DNA of 64,000 nt, from contig JAVBXK010000060.1 in the NCBI GenBank assembly GCA_030824555.1, positions 1 to 64,000 of the forward strand. The letters are read 5' to 3'. Origin of the DNA: a bacterium (GTDB taxonomy: Bacteria > Pseudomonadota > Gammaproteobacteria > Burkholderiales > Burkholderiaceae_C). Positions 61,639-64,000 of the stretch are shown one piece after another. The position numbers and the translations under genes were made by a program. Positions within the stretch are counted from its first letter, which is position 1. Each line of letters starts with the position of its first letter. The notes under the pieces are model-generated. The model was not told the DNA's origin, did no database searches, and saw only the letters and a program-made list of their open reading frames with translations.

Positions 61639-64000
61639 ATGCCTGGTTGGCACCTTTTCACGGCGCCTCCCGTGCCAAAGCTGCGCCAGCGTGGCTTTGG
61701 TCTGCTTGAGGCGGGCCTGTTGCTGTTGTTGGTAGGCGGTGCAGTCATGGCCGGGTTTGTCGGCCTGAAAGCCCAGCAAGCCAGCGAGGAGGCAGACCTG
61801 GCCCGAACGCTGATTCGGCAGGCAGACGAGAGGGTGCTGGCTTTTGCTGCCATCAATGACCGCTTGCCTTGCCCCGATACCACAAACGATGGTCTCGAAG
61901 ATCGGGTGAGTGGCGTGTGTGCGGCCCAAAAAGGCCGTTTGCCGGTCAAAACGCTCGGCTTGGACGGCGCAGGTGCCGAGCGTGGCGCAGGGCGTCTGCT
62001 ATATGTGGTGCAAAGCAACGCTGACATCAACCTGGCCAACCTGACCGACACCTTCCGCCCCATTGCGTTCAATACCGATGGTTCGTCACCGCGCAGCTAC
62101 AACACCACGCGCAGCTATTTGGACGGTGTTACACCTGCCACGGTGCTGTCAACCGCCGATCTGTGCTTCGCCAGCAATGCGGCGCGCAGTAAGCCAGTGG
62201 TTGCCGCGCATGCCCAGTCGGGGGGAGCGGGCTTGGCCTATGCTTTGGTACATCCCGGGCAACGGGATGCTGATGGGGTGGCGGGTAGCGCCGGTTTTGA
62301 TGGATTGAATGCGCCTGTGGCGTCGACCGTGGCTGTGGAGCCGCCGACAAGGACCGCCAGCCTGGGCGTTTATGACGACATCGTGCAGGTGCGCAGCTAT
62401 GCCGGATTGGCGCGTGCGCTGGATTGCGACCGCATCCTGGATTCGCTCAACCACCTGTCGCTGGCCACCGAGGTTGTGGAGGAGGTGAGCGAGCAGAAAA
62501 CGTCAACCCGCAACTCGGCCATCATTGCTTCGACCATCAACGGCGTGAAGTCGGGTGTGGCAGCGCTGAAAGTAGGTCTTGCCACCAAGGGGTTGGTCAA
62601 AGCAGGTGTTCAGTTGGGCGCGGCCATTACCGCGTTGTCGGCGGCCATTGCCAGCTGCATCGTGTTGGTGGGGTGTGCGTTGATTCCCACCATGGCAGCC
62701 GCCGTGGCGGTGTCGATTGCTTCGGTTGCCGCGTTCGTGGCAACGATTGCCCTGGCCACAGCCTCATTGGCCTCGTCGCTGGTTGCCACCGGTTTGTCCA
62801 TTTCGGTTGCGGTACAGGCGGGAGCTGAAGTCAACAGCAGTTTCAATTTGAGCAACGTGACCGCAGATGCACAAACGGCTTACAACAATGCGGTTACGCG
62901 CAAAAACACGGCGCAAACCAATTACAACAATTTACTTGCTCAATTCAACGCAACGGTGGCACCTGCTCGCAATTCAGCCATGACGGCCATTGAGAACAAA
63001 GTTTCTGGTTTTGCCAGTTACGTCAATGGACTCAATAACTGCAACCCGGCTGTGTACACGGGTGACACCAATTGTTCGCCTGTATTGAGCTTGGCAACGT
63101 ACCAAGCCAGAATCAATGCGGTGAGGGACACCGGCGCTGAAGTGGCCCGCACGGATTTGATCTACAGGGACGCTGATGCCGCCTACTCGCGGTCGATCAA
63201 CGCTGCGAACAATCCTGCGACCAATGCGCCAGCCAATTCACCTCTGCCAGCTGGCGCAAGGGCTGAATTGGTCAATCAACTCAACGCAGCGCGTGCAGCC
63301 AATGACGCAGAAAAAATAACTGGTTTGGAAAAGGCCATTGAGTATTTTGATTCGATGGCAAGTGGTCAAGCTACCACGACAGATGATCAACGGGTGACGA
63401 ACCTTGCTGCGCGCATCAATCAGCTCCAGACGCAAATTGATCAATACACCGCTCAAATCAATGCGTTGACCGTGCAGATCGGCGGCAATGCCTGCTCGCC
63501 GTTGCCAACCGCAGAGCCTTTGCGGCAAAACTGCGTTGACCGCAGCATTTTGCAAGAGCAGCGCAGCAAGGCGCAGTCTTTGCAAGCCGGTCTGCAAGAT
63601 CAATTGAACCAGTTGGGACTGACCCCGGCTTTGGCGCTGACGTTGCGGAACACGGCACAGACCAACCTGACCAATGCCACTTCAAATTACAACGCAGCCG
63701 TCAATGCACTCAACAACGGATTGGGGGCGATGGCCTACACGGTTTGCGTGCGCAAAGACAAAGACGGCCATGTCACCAGTGTGGCGGCTGATGTCAAGAG
63801 CACGGTTTGTACTGTTTATCAGTACAACGCCATCGCTTCAGATTTGGACATTATTCAATGGAAAGGATTTTTCATCCCGACAGGCGTGGTGAAGGATTTC
63901 ACAGTCAAAGTGAGTGATCTGTACAACACGCAGTACGACTATGTGAGTCGGGAAAAAGAGCTTGCAGAAGCTCAGCGGGCGCTGACCAAAGCCCAGCAGG
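61639..64000 (+). CDS. giant pilin-like protein, 3' end outside the window
   Basis: Open from the ATG at 61639 to the window end, at least 787 codons with no stop. After a short basic leader (KLRQRG) comes FGLLEAGLLLLLVGGAVMAGF, with Glu5, hence a prepilin-like start. Residues 70-330 hold the LPCPDT...RLPVKTLGLD block shared with the minor subunit at 53444. Residues about 304-395 form a long hydrophobic, Ala/Ser-rich stretch, followed by repeated Asn/Thr/Gln-rich coiled-coil-like segments (for example ARINQLQTQIDQYTAQINAL). No close family is recognised; a pilus-tip adhesin or surface factor is an inference. MshQ-like proteins occupy a similar place in msh loci. Confidence 0.72.
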   Translation, partial: MPGWHLFTAPPVPKLRQRGFGLLEAGLLLLLVGGAVMAGFVGLKAQQASEEADLARTLIRQADERVLAFAAINDRLPCPDTTNDGLEDRVSGVCAAQKGRLPVKTLGLDGAGAERGAGRLLYVVQSNADINLANLTDTFRPIAFNTDGSSPRSYNTTRSYLDGVTPATVLSTADLCFASNAARSKPVVAAHAQSGGAGLAYALVHPGQRDADGVAGSAGFDGLNAPVASTVAVEPPTRTASLGVYDDIVQVRSYAGLARALDCDRILDSLNHLSLATEVVEEVSEQKTSTRNSAIIASTINGVKSGVAALKVGLATKGLVKAGVQLGAAITALSAAIASCIVLVGCALIPTMAAAVAVSIASVAAFVATIALATASLASSLVATGLSISVAVQAGAEVNSSFNLSNVTADAQTAYNNAVTRKNTAQTNYNNLLAQFNATVAPARNSAMTAIENKVSGFASYVNGLNNCNPAVYTGDTNCSPVLSLATYQARINAVRDTGAEVARTDLIYRDADAAYSRSINAANNPATNAPANSPLPAGARAELVNQLNAARAANDAEKITGLEKAIEYFDSMASGQATTTDDQRVTNLAARINQLQTQIDQYTAQINALTVQIGGNACSPLPTAEPLRQNCVDRSILQEQRSKAQSLQAGLQDQLNQLGLTPALALTLRNTAQTNLTNATSNYNAAVNALNNGLGAMAYTVCVRKDKDGHVTSVAADVKSTVCTVYQYNAIASDLDIIQWKGFFIPTGVVKDFTVKVSDLYNTQYDYVSREKELAEAQRALTKAQQ

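Overview
The window is a GC-rich chromosomal segment of a betaproteobacterium of the order Burkholderiales, most likely family Comamonadaceae. This rests on protein resemblance (TctC/Bug receptors, a BktB-like thiolase, FixJ-type DctR/DctS, TRAP transporters, the lptA-lptB-rpoN order) and on short interspersed repeats that I recall as typical of that family. No rRNA, tRNA, CRISPR array, phage or insertion sequence was seen. The only gene cut by a window edge is the last one, at 64000.

Layout. (1) 106-5792: tctABC, a tricarboxylate transporter on the minus strand, divergent from its two-component system tctDE, followed by a LysR regulator and a secreted protein. (2) 7896-19080: a catabolic cluster with acyl-CoA dehydrogenase, BktB-like thiolase, crotonase, acyl-CoA ligase and a complete LivFJMHG-type ABC transporter, divergent from a TetR regulator with a palindromic operator between them. 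The cluster would import an organic acid, activate it to a CoA thioester and degrade it by beta-oxidation. (3) 19186-22736: rdgC and an OsmC-YcaO fusion. (4) 22834-29950: dctRS and a TRAP transporter (two DctP paralogues, DctQ, DctM), ended by a perfect hairpin terminator. (5) 30079-40484: a lone Bug receptor, the argO/argP pair, a PsiF-repeat protein, then the housekeeping genes argS, a SPOR protein, dsbA, lptA, lptB and rpoN. (6) 40596-47529: two very large tandem paralogues with a SARP-type winged helix, a degenerate class III cyclase domain, a STAND-like ATPase and helical repeats. (7) 47774-64000: a tightly packed Msh-type type IV pilus operon with three major-pilin paralogues, inner-membrane assembly proteins, secretin, ExeA-like ATPase, extension ATPase, platform protein and a giant pilin-like protein running off the end.

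Most interesting features. The first giant regulator carries a run of ten G just after its DNA-binding domain. Gain or loss of one G would truncate it within about 30 codons, so it may be a phase-variable switch for the adjacent pilus operon. Separately, a family of AT-rich palindromic elements of roughly 55-80 bp occurs eight times. Five copies are intergenic and three lie in frame inside protein linkers (RpoN, the second giant regulator, and an MshN-like pilus protein), resembling Rickettsia palindromic elements. Two 7-bp tandem arrays, a 75-bp tandem repeat and a long palindrome after dsbA complete the unexplained repeats.
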